The notes under the pieces: generated by a model
The model's database searches: none
Seen by the model: only the letters and a program-made list of their open reading frames with translations
What the model was told of the DNA's origin: nothing
Assembly (NCBI GenBank): GCA_045649645.1
Contig: JAZRQH010000172.1
Coordinates: forward strand, 55,944 to 119,943
Length of the DNA stretch: 64,000 nt
Reading direction: 5' to 3'
From: RGIG7300 sp045649645
Lineage (GTDB): Bacteria; Bacillota; Clostridia; Oscillospirales; CAG-272
Made by a program: the position numbers and the translations under genes
Part shown: in pieces, positions 42,796-51,809 of the stretch
Numbering within the stretch: the first letter of the stretch is position 1
Layout: every line of letters begins with the position of its first letter

Positions 42796-44631
42796 TTATT
42801 TTTCGTCTATAAAGAATCTCTTATACCATGTAAGGAAAGTAAACACGGTCCATATCTTACGCTGATTGTTAGCCTTCTCTGCTTTGTGGTCGTCAAGAAG
42901 CTGCATCAGCTTTGCGGTATCAAAGAATTCCTTTGCATAATTGGAGGTGAAGTGTTCCTTCACTATGTTATAATACTTGTCCTCGCGGAGCCAGAAACGT
43001 ATTGGCACAGGGAAACCTACCTTAATACGGTTTACCCATTCCTCGGGAAGAGTTTCGGCAGAAGCCTGACGGAGGATGTACTTGGTGTTTTCGGGTGTTA
43101 TCTTATACTTGGAAGGAATACCCGCAGCGTGCTCCATAACTACCTTATCAAGGAAAGGTACACGAAGCTCAAGAGAATGAGCCATACTCATCTTATCTGC
43201 CTTAAGGAGGATATCACCGGGTAACCATAGGTTAAGATCGAGATACTGCTTCTTGATAAGCTCATCCTTATCCTTAACTCTGTCGTATATCTTACCGGTT
43301 ATCTGCTTAACAGTGGGAGCGTTACGGTAATCGGCATTTACTATATCGTTCGCTTCCTTTTCCTCGAACACCTTAGCCTGACCGATAAACCAATCCTCAG
43401 GCTTACCGCTACCCTTGATAATAAAGTCGTGACCCTTGAAATAAGGCAGCTTACGGGCAACAGCAGCCGCAGCACGGCGTAAGAAGCCGGGAAGTTTCTT
43501 ATACTTACGCATCATGGGTCTTTCGTCGTATTCCTCATATCCTGCGTAGATCTCGTCAGCACCCTCGCCGGAAAGAACAACGGTTACATGCTCGGTTGCA
43601 AGACCTGCAAGGAAGTAGAGAGGCACGCTTGAGGGGTTAGACTGCGGCTCATCCATATGATACTGAATGGTCGGGAACATTTCAAAGCACTCGTCCGCAG
43701 AGATAAGTTTTCTTACGTTCTCAATTCCAAGTATATCAGAAAGCTCCTTTGCATAGTTAGTCTCGTTGAACTTAGCATAATCAAAGCCGACCGAGAAGGT
43801 CTTGTCGGGCATAAGAGCTGCCGTGATATAGCTGGAGTCAATACCGCCGGAAAGGAAGGACGCTACCTTAACGTCACTTATACGGTGAGCGCTGACTGAC
43901 TCGTTTATGACACGGTCAAGCTCCTTCTTATATTCATCAAAGGGCTTATCCTTGGAATCAAAATCAACGTCCCAGTATCTCTTGACAGTCATTGTATCGT
44001 TCTGATACACAAAGTAATGAGCCTGAGGAAGCTTATATACACCCTCAAAAAAGGTCTCTTCCTGGCTTGAATACTGGAATGTCAGATAAGGACGCAGAGC
44101 ATCCTTGTTTACTTCTTTTTCAAAATCGGGATGCTCAAGGAAGCTCTTTATCTCCGAACCGAAAAGGAAGCTTCCCTTCTTGGTCTTGGTATAGTAAAAG
44201 GGCTTGATACCGAAGAAGTCTCTCGCACCGAAGAGCTTTTTGTTCTTCTTGTCCCAGATAACAAAGGCAAACATACCTCTGAGCTTGTATACGATATTCT
44301 CGCCAAACTCCTCGTAACCGTGAAGCAGCGCCTCGGTATCGCAGTTACTCTTGAAGCTGTAACCCTTTTCCTCAAGCTCTCGGCGGATGTCCATAAAGTT
44401 ATATATCTCACCGTTAAATGTGATAGTAACATTACCGTCCTCGCTTGTCATAGGCTGTCTTCCCGCCTCGCTCAGGTCAAGAATACTGAGTCTTCGGAAA
44501 CCGAGAGCTACGTCTCCGTCTATGTAATCACCAGCCATATCAGGACCGCGGTGAATGATACGGTCCATCATACGGTTAAGTATTTCTTTTTTATTTTCTG
44601 TCTTGGCAACAAAGCCGACAAATCCGCACAT
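42796..44631 (-). CDS. asnB: Glutamine-hydrolysing asparagine synthetase-type amidotransferase
   Basis: 611 residues. Class II glutaminase domain with catalytic Cys2 (MCGFVGFVA) and FNGEIYN; synthetase domain with the PP-loop VASFLSGGIDSSYITAAL near residue 260 and VVLSGEGADEIYAGYEEY near residue 350. The long 610-630 form is shared by true asparagine synthetases and by cell-wall amidotransferases (B. subtilis AsnB amidates meso-DAP; L. lactis AsnH amidates cross-bridge D-Asp). Its position directly before the D-Asp ligase, racemase and murE points to a wall role, though free asparagine synthesis is not excluded. 3 bases after folD; followed by the ligase gene. Confidence 0.88.
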   Translation of the reverse strand: MCGFVGFVAKTENKKEILNRMMDRIIHRGPDMAGDYIDGDVALGFRRLSILDLSEAGRQPMTSEDGNVTITFNGEIYNFMDIRRELEEKGYSFKSNCDTEALLHGYEEFGENIVYKLRGMFAFVIWDKKNKKLFGARDFFGIKPFYYTKTKKGSFLFGSEIKSFLEHPDFEKEVNKDALRPYLTFQYSSQEETFFEGVYKLPQAHYFVYQNDTMTVKRYWDVDFDSKDKPFDEYKKELDRVINESVSAHRISDVKVASFLSGGIDSSYITAALMPDKTFSVGFDYAKFNETNYAKELSDILGIENVRKLISADECFEMFPTIQYHMDEPQSNPSSVPLYFLAGLATEHVTVVLSGEGADEIYAGYEEYDERPMMRKYKKLPGFLRRAAAAVARKLPYFKGHDFIIKGSGKPEDWFIGQAKVFEEKEANDIVNADYRNAPTVKQITGKIYDRVKDKDELIKKQYLDLNLWLPGDILLKADKMSMAHSLELRVPFLDKVVMEHAAGIPSKYKITPENTKYILRQASAETLPEEWVNRIKVGFPVPIRFWLREDKYYNIVKEHFTSNYAKEFFDTAKLMQLLDDHKAEKANNQRKIWTVFTFLTWYKRFFIDEK

Positions 44632-44634
44632 ATA

Positions 44635-45474
44635 TTATTCTCCCTTAAGCTCAGCCGCTTTAACTGTATTTTTAAGAAGCATTGTTATTGTCATAGGACC
44701 CGCACCGCCGGGTACGGGGGTGATATAGGATGCTTTAGGCTCAACAGAAGCAAAATCAACGTCTCCCGTGAGCTTTCCGTCCTCCTTACGGTTGATGCCG
44801 ACGTCAACGACAACAGCACCCTCCTTGACCATATCTCCTGTTATAAAATCCGGCTTACCGATTGCCACAACAAGGATATCGGCCTCAAGACATTTAGCTT
44901 TGAGATCCTTTGTTCTTGAGTGACATATGGTTACGGTACCGTTAGCATGAAGAAGAAGCATGGCCTGAGGCTTACCTACGATATTGCTTCTGCCGACAAC
45001 TACGCACTCCTTACCGGAGGGATCGATGTTATAGTGCTTTAAAAGGCACATAACACCTGCAGGTGTACAGGGCAGAAAATCATAGTCGCCTGTCATTATC
45101 TTACCCACATTGACAGGATGGAAGGCGTCAACGTCCTTTTCGGGAAGGATCGCATTGATTACCGCCGTTTCATCGATATGCTTGGGTAAAGGAAGCTGAA
45201 CGAGAATTCCGTGGATATCTTCCTTTTCATTGAGATTCTCGATAAGCTCAAGCAACTCTGCCTGCGATGTCTCTGCAGGCAGATCGTAGCTTTCGGAATA
45301 GATACCGACGTCAGCACAAGCCTTCTTTTTATTTCTTACGTAAACCTGAGATGCAGGATCCTCACCTACAAGGATGACTGCAAGTCCCGGTTTGATATTC
45401 ATTTTAGATATCTGCTCTTTAATAAGCTCTCTTTCGGCTGCCGAAACAGCCTTACCGTCAATCAGTATCGCCAT
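44635..45474 (-). CDS. folD: Methylenetetrahydrofolate dehydrogenase/cyclohydrolase
   Basis: Bifunctional one-carbon enzyme linking 5,10-methylene-THF and 10-formyl-THF. 279 residues. Catalytic lysine region YVRNKKKACADVGI near residue 50, GILVQLPLPKHID near residue 90, the NADP-binding VVGRSNIVGKPQAMLL near residue 160 and the C-terminal TPVPGGAGPMTITMLL. Start overlaps the end of lgt by 17 bases; asnB follows after 3 bases. It has no evident link to wall synthesis and may be in the operon by genome organisation. Confidence 0.97.
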   Translation of the reverse strand: MAILIDGKAVSAAERELIKEQISKMNIKPGLAVILVGEDPASQVYVRNKKKACADVGIYSESYDLPAETSQAELLELIENLNEKEDIHGILVQLPLPKHIDETAVINAILPEKDVDAFHPVNVGKIMTGDYDFLPCTPAGVMCLLKHYNIDPSGKECVVVGRSNIVGKPQAMLLLHANGTVTICHSRTKDLKAKCLEADILVVAIGKPDFITGDMVKEGAVVVDVGINRKEDGKLTGDVDFASVEPKASYITPVPGGAGPMTITMLLKNTVKAAELKGE

Positions 45475-46333
45475 CTTTTACCTCAATTTCTTTTACCTCT
45501 TTATAGAGAGGCTTATCGTTTTTAACGTTTTTGACCTTAAACAATATCATCAAGGATACGCAAACAATAAAACATACAAGTCCGATAAGCTGCGATATCT
45601 TGACGTCACCTACGTAGAGGGAGTCTGTACGAAGACCCTCTATAAACATTCTACCGAAGCCGTACCAGGAAAGATACCAGAGCACGGGCTGACCGTCATA
45701 CTTCTTTTTATTGTAGAAAAGGTTTATAAGTACAAAGCCTATGATGTTCCATACACATTCATAGAGAAAGGTCGGCTGACAAAGAACACCGTTAGCCTCC
45801 ATGATCCAGGGCAGATCCTTACATGATGAAATATCGTAGGTATGACCGAAGAACTCAAACATCTCAACAGATCCGAATGCCTCGGCGTTGACAAAGTTCC
45901 CCCAACGGCCTATTATCTGTCCCAGCATACAAGCAGGGGCAAGGCCGTTAAAGAACTTAAGAACATTCATTTTCTTATACAGAAGCGTGAATATCGCAGC
46001 CAAAGCACCTGCTATGATACCGCCGTAGATGCCGAGTCCGCCCTCCCATACCTTGAATACGTCCCAGAAGGAATCATACTGATCAAGAGAGGTCAGAACA
46101 TAGTAGAGTCTGGCACCTACTACACCGAACACAACGGTAAATATAGCTATATCGAGAAAATCATCGGTTACGATACCGTGCTTTTTTGCTTTTGAATATA
46201 CATAAAGGACAGCTGAAATTATACCAAGGGTCACTATAATACCATACCAGGCAATATCCTTGCCGAATACAGAGAAAGCAACCTCGTTGATATTGAGATC
46301 AAGTCCTATATTGGGAAATGAAATATGATTCAT
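45458..46333 (-). CDS. lgt: Prolipoprotein diacylglyceryl transferase
   Basis: Membrane enzyme that attaches diacylglycerol to the lipobox Cys of prolipoproteins. 291 residues with about seven membrane spans. Signature GQIIGRWGNFVNAEAFG near residue 145, plus WEGGLGIYGGIIAGALAAIF near residue 92. C-terminal acidic/basic cytoplasmic tail. At least two lipoproteins in this window (21725 and 52286) would be its substrates. Only 2 bases separate its start from the upstream M16 gene; it overlaps folD by 17 bases. Confidence 0.96.
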   Translation of the reverse strand: MNHISFPNIGLDLNINEVAFSVFGKDIAWYGIIVTLGIISAVLYVYSKAKKHGIVTDDFLDIAIFTVVFGVVGARLYYVLTSLDQYDSFWDVFKVWEGGLGIYGGIIAGALAAIFTLLYKKMNVLKFFNGLAPACMLGQIIGRWGNFVNAEAFGSVEMFEFFGHTYDISSCKDLPWIMEANGVLCQPTFLYECVWNIIGFVLINLFYNKKKYDGQPVLWYLSWYGFGRMFIEGLRTDSLYVGDVKISQLIGLVCFIVCVSLMILFKVKNVKNDKPLYKEVKEIEVKDGDTD

Positions 46334-46335
46334 AA

Positions 46336-47625
46336 TTATTCCTCAATGGGATACACAGTAGATAAAGTATAGTACTCGTCACGGAACATAGATTTAAAGA
46401 GTTCGTTTGTATAGTCGTAGTCAAGATTACCCATGATATCGGTAAAATCAAGTATATCACCTTCGTCAAACACATATCCGAGGAAATTGTTTGCTATTTC
46501 GTCGGTGGAATCAAAGCTCTTGACCAGCCCCGCGTACATAACGCGCTTACATCTGACAAACTCTTCCTTATCAAGACCCATCTCCTTGGTCTTTTCAACA
46601 AGGTCGAGGAATCTCTTGTACACAGAATCGGGATCGGGAGCCTCACCCGAAAGTGTAATGAAAGAATAGGACTTATTGTGCTCAGCCCAGAGATCAAGAG
46701 AACCCGAAACAACACCTTCGTCGTACATAGTATTAAAGAAGGAGCTGGATTTACCGAATAGCATATCGGATATTACCGATATTGCAGCATTCTTTTTCAT
46801 ACGCTCTACGGGATCCGCGCTGATATCAACGTCCTTGACACCTATCGCAAACATAGGCATAGATACCTGCATCTTACATGTGCAATATTTCTCATTCACC
46901 TCAGGTCTTTCGGGCTTAGCCTCGCTAATAACGTCAAAAGGCTCAGCCTCCTCAAGGTTACGGTCAGCGCACTCAAGCACCTTTTCAAGCTCAACGTCGC
47001 CGCAGACACAAAGCGCCATATTGTTGAGATTATAGAAGGTATTGTAGCAGCTGTAAAGAAGCTCGGGGGTTATCTGAGCTATAGATTCAACAGTACCTGC
47101 GATATCAATACGTATATTGTGATCCGAATACATAGACTTGAGAAGATTAAAGGATAAAGCTCTTCCGGGATTATCCTCGCACATTCTTATCTCCTGTGCG
47201 ATTATTCCCTGCTCCTTATCTACGTTTTCTTTGGTAAAATACGGATGAGTAACGTACTCAAGGAGAATATCAAGGGATTCGTATACTCTCTCGGTAGCAG
47301 AAAACAGATATGCGGTTATACCGAAGGAGGTATAAGCATTTGCCTGTGCACCGGTCTTTGCAAATCTGGCAAAGGTGTCAACGCCGTCCTCGTTTTCGAA
47401 CATCTTATGCTCAAGAAAATGTGCTATTCCTGCGGGAACCTCGATAAAGTCTTCATCGTATGCCTTTTTAAAGCGAGAATCCACTGAGCCGTACTTGGTG
47501 CCGAAGAGCGCATATGTGCTTGCCATCTTCTTGGGGAAAACGTATATATCAAGACCGCTCTTGTGCTTTACGTAATAATACTTTTCGCGAAGAAGAGCGC
47601 TGGATTTTTCTATTACATTATTCAT
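46336..47625 (-). CDS. M16 zinc peptidase (YmfH-like), catalytic partner
   Basis: 429-residue insulinase-family protein. The zinc motif HxxEH is present as GIAHFLEHKMFE near residue 68, followed by ANAYTSFGITAYLF and, about 75 residues on, the third ligand Glu in the conserved EKVDKEQGIIAQEIRMCEDN-like segment. Cytosolic: no signal peptide. With the next-upstream paralog it matches the B. subtilis ymfF-ymfH pair, whose heterodimer handles peptides; substrate unknown here. Start at the second Met (47625), where GAGGG is 8 bases away; an ATG at 47631 is also possible. The gene overlaps its partner by 8 bases. Confidence 0.88.
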   Translation of the reverse strand: MNNVIEKSSALLREKYYYVKHKSGLDIYVFPKKMASTYALFGTKYGSVDSRFKKAYDEDFIEVPAGIAHFLEHKMFENEDGVDTFARFAKTGAQANAYTSFGITAYLFSATERVYESLDILLEYVTHPYFTKENVDKEQGIIAQEIRMCEDNPGRALSFNLLKSMYSDHNIRIDIAGTVESIAQITPELLYSCYNTFYNLNNMALCVCGDVELEKVLECADRNLEEAEPFDVISEAKPERPEVNEKYCTCKMQVSMPMFAIGVKDVDISADPVERMKKNAAISVISDMLFGKSSSFFNTMYDEGVVSGSLDLWAEHNKSYSFITLSGEAPDPDSVYKRFLDLVEKTKEMGLDKEEFVRCKRVMYAGLVKSFDSTDEIANNFLGYVFDEGDILDFTDIMGNLDYDYTNELFKSMFRDEYYTLSTVYPIEE

Positions 47626-48892
47626 TGGCATTGCCCTCGGGTTTCATAAAATACACGGTATCAAGAGTGATACCCTTTGCCATTTCGGCAACGTCTGCCT
47701 TAGTGCAGGACTTGATCTGCTCGGAAGTCTCTTCGGGAGTGGTGGTAAGACCTGCGAGCATTCTGCCGATATACCAGTTCTCAACACTTTCGGGGTTATC
47801 GTCTATCTCTCTGTATGCATTGAGTATTGAGCAAACAGCGGACTCGAACTCTTCGTCTGTGATCTTGCACTCACAGATATCGTTAAGTTGTGCAAGGATC
47901 TCATTCTGAGCCTTTTCCTTATTAGTCTCCTCAACACCCGCAGTTACTATCATAACACCCTTCTGAGGCTCGGGGATAGACTTGCAGTAATAGCAAAGAC
48001 TGAGCTTCTCTCTTACGTTCATAAAGAGCTTGCTGGTAGGAGATCCGCCGTATACCTCGTTAAAGAGAACGAACTTATAGTAATCTCCGTCAGACAGCAC
48101 CTTACCCGTTCTGAAGCCTATAGAAAGCTTCGCCTGGTTTACATTCTGTCCCTCGGTCACCTCTTTGACACCTGTCGCTGACCTAACTACAGCGGTCTCA
48201 AGCGCAACAGGGATTCTGGGTTCAAAGCAAAGTGAGCTTTTGATCTTTGCTTCTATCTCATCACTGTACTCACCCACGAAGAATATCTCTACCTGAGCGG
48301 TCTCAAGGACCTTTTTGTACTGTGCAAATAAAGAAGCGTTATCGATATTTTCGATATTCTCTATATCGCCCATGGCGGATATGCCGTAGGTCTCATCCTT
48401 GCACATCTCCTGATTTGCACGGGTAATGGCATAGGACGTCTTATTGTTTATCTGTGCGGCAATACGGTCGCAGAGATTTTTCTTTTCGGTCTCAAGATAT
48501 TTTTCACTGAAAAGACCGTTTTCGGTATAAGGCTTGAATATCACCTCGTGGAGGATATCAAGGGTACCGCCGAATATATCACATCCATCGGTCGCATAGC
48601 TGTTGGAAAGTATGCCGCAGTTAAATCCAACGAACTGTACCTCCCCCTTCTTGAAGCAACGGGTATTGATGGTGCTCGCGTAGAGGTTATCAAGGGCAGC
48701 ACTCATCTTTTCCATAGTAGGATAGCTTACGGTACCTCTTGTGAGGATAAGAGGCAGAAGCGCATTCATAGAAGCGGTCTCGCGGCTCAGCGGCTGAGCA
48801 AACGAGATAGACAGATAGTTATTTTTGAATTTTGGAGTATCGCAGACGTTCATAAAAACGCCACGAACGAGCTCTGTTCTTTTAATTGACAT
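47618..48892 (-). CDS. M16 peptidase-like protein (YmfF-like) without zinc motif
   Basis: 424 residues with the M16 two-domain fold but no HxxEH: the corresponding region reads ETASMNALLPLILTRGTVSY (residues 38-57). It is therefore a likely non-catalytic partner of the adjacent HxxEH-bearing protein, as in other M16 heterodimers. The second half has the typical FVLFNEVYGGSPTSKLFMNV and YYCKSIPEPQKGVMIVTAGV segments. First gene of the eight-gene operon ending with murE; a good sigma-A promoter lies 34 bases upstream. Confidence 0.87.
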   Translation of the reverse strand: MSIKRTELVRGVFMNVCDTPKFKNNYLSISFAQPLSRETASMNALLPLILTRGTVSYPTMEKMSAALDNLYASTINTRCFKKGEVQFVGFNCGILSNSYATDGCDIFGGTLDILHEVIFKPYTENGLFSEKYLETEKKNLCDRIAAQINNKTSYAITRANQEMCKDETYGISAMGDIENIENIDNASLFAQYKKVLETAQVEIFFVGEYSDEIEAKIKSSLCFEPRIPVALETAVVRSATGVKEVTEGQNVNQAKLSIGFRTGKVLSDGDYYKFVLFNEVYGGSPTSKLFMNVREKLSLCYYCKSIPEPQKGVMIVTAGVEETNKEKAQNEILAQLNDICECKITDEEFESAVCSILNAYREIDDNPESVENWYIGRMLAGLTTTPEETSEQIKSCTKADVAEMAKGITLDTVYFMKPEGNANE

Positions 48893-48925
48893 AAATATTT
48901 CACCTGTAAATATATAATTATATTT

Positions 48926-48954
48926 ATTATACTACATATATCAATTTTTTTCAA
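48926..48954 (-). promoter_or_regulatory. Sigma-A promoter for the M16-lgt-folD-asnB-murE operon
   Basis: -35 TTGAAA (48954-48949), 17-bp spacer, -10 TATAAT (48931-48926) on the minus strand. It sits just after the comEC stop at 48975 and 33 bases before the first start codon. Confidence 0.85.
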
Positions 48955-48974
48955 CCTATAACAAAAAATTTACA

Positions 48975-51164
48975 CTAACGTGACAATCTCATCTTAACAC
49001 TGCTGTCTTCATCCGAAAATACGTGTTTCTTATTGCCGATGTTTTTTGATGCTATACCGTTATTCTCTGCAATATAGGATGCCGTACAATCTATATCGGG
49101 AGAAGTCTTTTGCTTTCGCTTCGTACCGCATTCTCCGACATACAGTACGTCGTACTCGTCATGGGGATCACGGTAATCGAAATATCCGCAGCCGACGTAT
49201 GATATTTCCCTTGTACCAAGCTTTATATTCGCAGAAGGAATAAACACATCACTGTCCTCAAATCTTACCGGCTCATATATACATATATCGGCGTTATTTA
49301 TCACAAAGCAACAGCCGTAATCATAATAGTGGATAACAACGTTCTCCTGCTCCGCATAATATTCCAGCTCGGCTGCAGCAGCTTCGCTTACAGAGTCATA
49401 GGGCACGGGGAGATACAGGTTTCTGATATAATACTCATTCATATAATCGTTAGCATAACGGACGATATTGTTGGAATACTCAACTATTACCCAACAATCA
49501 AGCTCTTCGGTATATAATTCTTTATTTATAACCTTAAACGCTCTTTCCTCAGAGGCACCGCTTCCCTTTCCAAGATCAATGTATACCGTGCCATATGAAT
49601 TTCTCATAATAACAGCATCGCTCGAAGCCTCGGAATACATGACAACGTCATATTTATCGACAAGGAACAGATTATATACGGATAAGGAAACCGTAAACGC
49701 TACAAGCCAGCATAGATACGGCATAATATAAGCATTCCGCTTTTTAAAAACAAATATAAACGCTACGCCAAACGCTATAGCGATCAAGGTGTAGGGTACA
49801 AAAGAATAGCCGAGATCAACAAGGCAGTCAGGAATCGATGCCAATTTACCGACAAGCCATATCATCAAACTTGTAAGAATATCAAGGATATAACCAATCG
49901 CTCCTGCTACAAATGGGAGTTTTGATATAACGAGCAGAACAGGTATCACGAACAAAACGACCGTAATAACGGGAGATACCAACAGATTTGACAGTATTGA
50001 AATTATCGAAAAGTTGTCGAAGAATATAAGCATAGGTATAAAGCTGAAAGCGTGTGCCGACAGTGTTGTGATAAAAGAAATAAGTATACCATGCCACAGC
50101 TTACCTAAAAGGGTATGCTTGACGTCTCTTGTCCTACGCATATATTTACCCACGATAACAACTATACCCAGCGTAGCCGTAAAGGACAGGATCAATCCGG
50201 TATCAAACACAGCAGACGGAGAGAATAATATTATAAGAGTAACCGACACCATAAGATTGGTCAGTGAATCAGACTGTCGCCTGAACACCGAGCTCAAGGA
50301 CATCAATATAAACATTATACCTGCACGCAGTATCGATGAAGACGCACCTGCAACAAGTATGTAACAGGCGCAGATGACAATAACAATCACAGAGCTCCAT
50401 CTCTTATCAAGACGGAACATATCTGCAAACATAACGATACACCCCATGATGACCGACAGATGCATACCGCTTATGGCGAGCATATGCGAAAGTCCTGCCC
50501 GTCCAAAATCTCTTCGAATACTGTCGTCAAGTTCTGAGCGCTCACCTATTGCAAGAGCCGAAAGGACGCCGCTTATGGTATCGTTTGTGTGATCATCAAA
50601 GCAGGCTTTACAGTAATTATGCGCCGCAGCGATCATCTTGCGTACAAAGCTGCCGTTATGTCCGACGACCGAAGCGCCGTTAACTTCACCCTCTATCCAG
50701 ATATTCCTGGAATTGTAAAATCTTTCGACATCAAAGTCGTCAGAGGGCTGTATTTCTTTAAAGGTTATCTCTCCGGCAATAACGTCACCAAGTTCTATTT
50801 CGGGAACACCGTAAATAGTATAATGGATCTTATAGCCGTTTTGATCGATGCCGTCAACGTATGCAATTTTATCATTTGAAAAGGATATATCCACTATTTC
50901 GATTCTTTCATTTCCCGCCTCGGGCAGCCGTGATGCTTTCGTGACGTATTGGTCAAAATACAGATAACCGTAAACAGCACTCATGATCACAGCAAGCGAA
51001 ACAACTGATACAAACATTCTCTTCTTAAAGAAAAGAACACCTACAGCCAGTGCGCCTATGATCAGAATCAGCTTAACAGACGGAGGAATATAGAATGAAA
51101 CAAAGAATACAGACACAAAGACAGAACAGCATATAGCAAGCGGTCTGTTTTTAAAAAAATTCAC
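48975..51164 (-). CDS. comEC: ComEC/Rec2-family membrane protein with degenerate C-terminal domain
   Basis: 729 residues. DNA-uptake channel family: N-terminal spans and a DUF4131-like OB region (about 1-190), the competence domain with GLSHMLAISGMHLSVIMGC near residue 230 and about eight further spans up to residue 500, then a C-terminal ~220-residue region where a metallo-beta-lactamase-like nuclease domain normally lies. There the HxHxDH metal motif is missing: the expected position reads LDCWVIVEYSNNIVRYAND. So the channel domain looks intact but the nuclease domain is likely inactive. Start is a GTG with GGAGGG 7 bases upstream. No other competence gene is in the window. Confidence 0.88.
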   Translation of the reverse strand: MNFFKNRPLAICCSVFVSVFFVSFYIPPSVKLILIIGALAVGVLFFKKRMFVSVVSLAVIMSAVYGYLYFDQYVTKASRLPEAGNERIEIVDISFSNDKIAYVDGIDQNGYKIHYTIYGVPEIELGDVIAGEITFKEIQPSDDFDVERFYNSRNIWIEGEVNGASVVGHNGSFVRKMIAAAHNYCKACFDDHTNDTISGVLSALAIGERSELDDSIRRDFGRAGLSHMLAISGMHLSVIMGCIVMFADMFRLDKRWSSVIVIVICACYILVAGASSSILRAGIMFILMSLSSVFRRQSDSLTNLMVSVTLIILFSPSAVFDTGLILSFTATLGIVVIVGKYMRRTRDVKHTLLGKLWHGILISFITTLSAHAFSFIPMLIFFDNFSIISILSNLLVSPVITVVLFVIPVLLVISKLPFVAGAIGYILDILTSLMIWLVGKLASIPDCLVDLGYSFVPYTLIAIAFGVAFIFVFKKRNAYIMPYLCWLVAFTVSLSVYNLFLVDKYDVVMYSEASSDAVIMRNSYGTVYIDLGKGSGASEERAFKVINKELYTEELDCWVIVEYSNNIVRYANDYMNEYYIRNLYLPVPYDSVSEAAAAELEYYAEQENVVIHYYDYGCCFVINNADICIYEPVRFEDSDVFIPSANIKLGTREISYVGCGYFDYRDPHDEYDVLYVGECGTKRKQKTSPDIDCTASYIAENNGIASKNIGNKKHVFSDEDSSVKMRLSR

Positions 51165-51266
51165 CGTTATCCCTCCTTTCCTTGAAATTATATTACATTA
51201 ATATTTAAGTGTCAACGCCTGAAATAATAACTGTTGCAAATTTTCAAAAAAAATGTTATTATTTTT

Positions 51267-51294
51267 GTGACCTTTTAGTAGGATGAAACGTTTA
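51267..51294 (+). promoter_or_regulatory. ECF-type promoter of the sigma factor operon
   Basis: GTGACC followed by TTTT (51267-51276), 16 bases between GTGACC and CGTTTA (51289-51294). This matches the general ECF pattern (GAAC-like -35, T-run, CGT at -10) and no sigma-A promoter is visible in the 149-base gap. Autoregulation is the natural reading. Confidence 0.5.
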
Positions 51295-51313
51295 CAGTAT
51301 AGGAGGACAGACA

Positions 51314-51808
51314 GTGGACTTCCAAAAACATATTCAGATAAGCCTGACCGAAGCGTTCGAGCGTTACTCGGATATGCTATACAGAGTTGCTCTGACGCAT
51401 ACCGCCAGCCGCGAGGACGCAGAGGATGCCTGTCAGGATGTTTTCATCAGATATTCTCATGCCAAGCAAAGCTTCAAGGATGAAGAACATATCAAAGCAT
51501 GGCTGGTAAAAGTCTGCATCAACCGTTGTCACGATATATCAAGACACCGTAGGATAAGAAGCCATCTTGATATCGACGATATACACGACGTTATCGCAGA
51601 CGACATCAAAGCCGAGGAGTATATTCAACTGACCGAAGCCCTCGGAGAGCTGCCCGATAAATATAAGGATGTTATCATTCTTCACTATTACGAGGGCTAC
51701 AGCATCGAAGAGTGTACAAGGCTACTTGGTATCAGCCTTTCGGCTGCTAAAATGAGGTTGATGAGAGCAAGAGACCTGATGAAGGAGAAATTGACGAAGG
51801 AGGGATAA
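51314..51808 (+). CDS. ECF-family RNA polymerase sigma factor
   Basis: 164-residue extracytoplasmic-function sigma factor. Region 2 (YSDMLYRVALTHTASREDAE...CQDVFIRY, about residues 18-55) and region 4 (ALGELPDKYKDVIILHYYEG...ECTRLLGISLSAAKMRLMRARDLMK, about 100-160) are both present, with no region 3. Start is GTG at 51314, fixed by AGGAGG 7 bases upstream. The next gene begins one base after its stop (TAAG-ATG), as is usual for an anti-sigma or sensor partner. Confidence 0.93.
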   Translation: MDFQKHIQISLTEAFERYSDMLYRVALTHTASREDAEDACQDVFIRYSHAKQSFKDEEHIKAWLVKVCINRCHDISRHRRIRSHLDIDDIHDVIADDIKAEEYIQLTEALGELPDKYKDVIILHYYEGYSIEECTRLLGISLSAAKMRLMRARDLMKEKLTKEG

Positions 51809-51809
51809 G

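Noticed and set aside
51284..51289. TGAAAC upstream of the ECF gene as a sigma-W-like -35.
   Set aside because: Too close to the start codon to leave a -10; the GTGACC/CGTTTA pair fits better.
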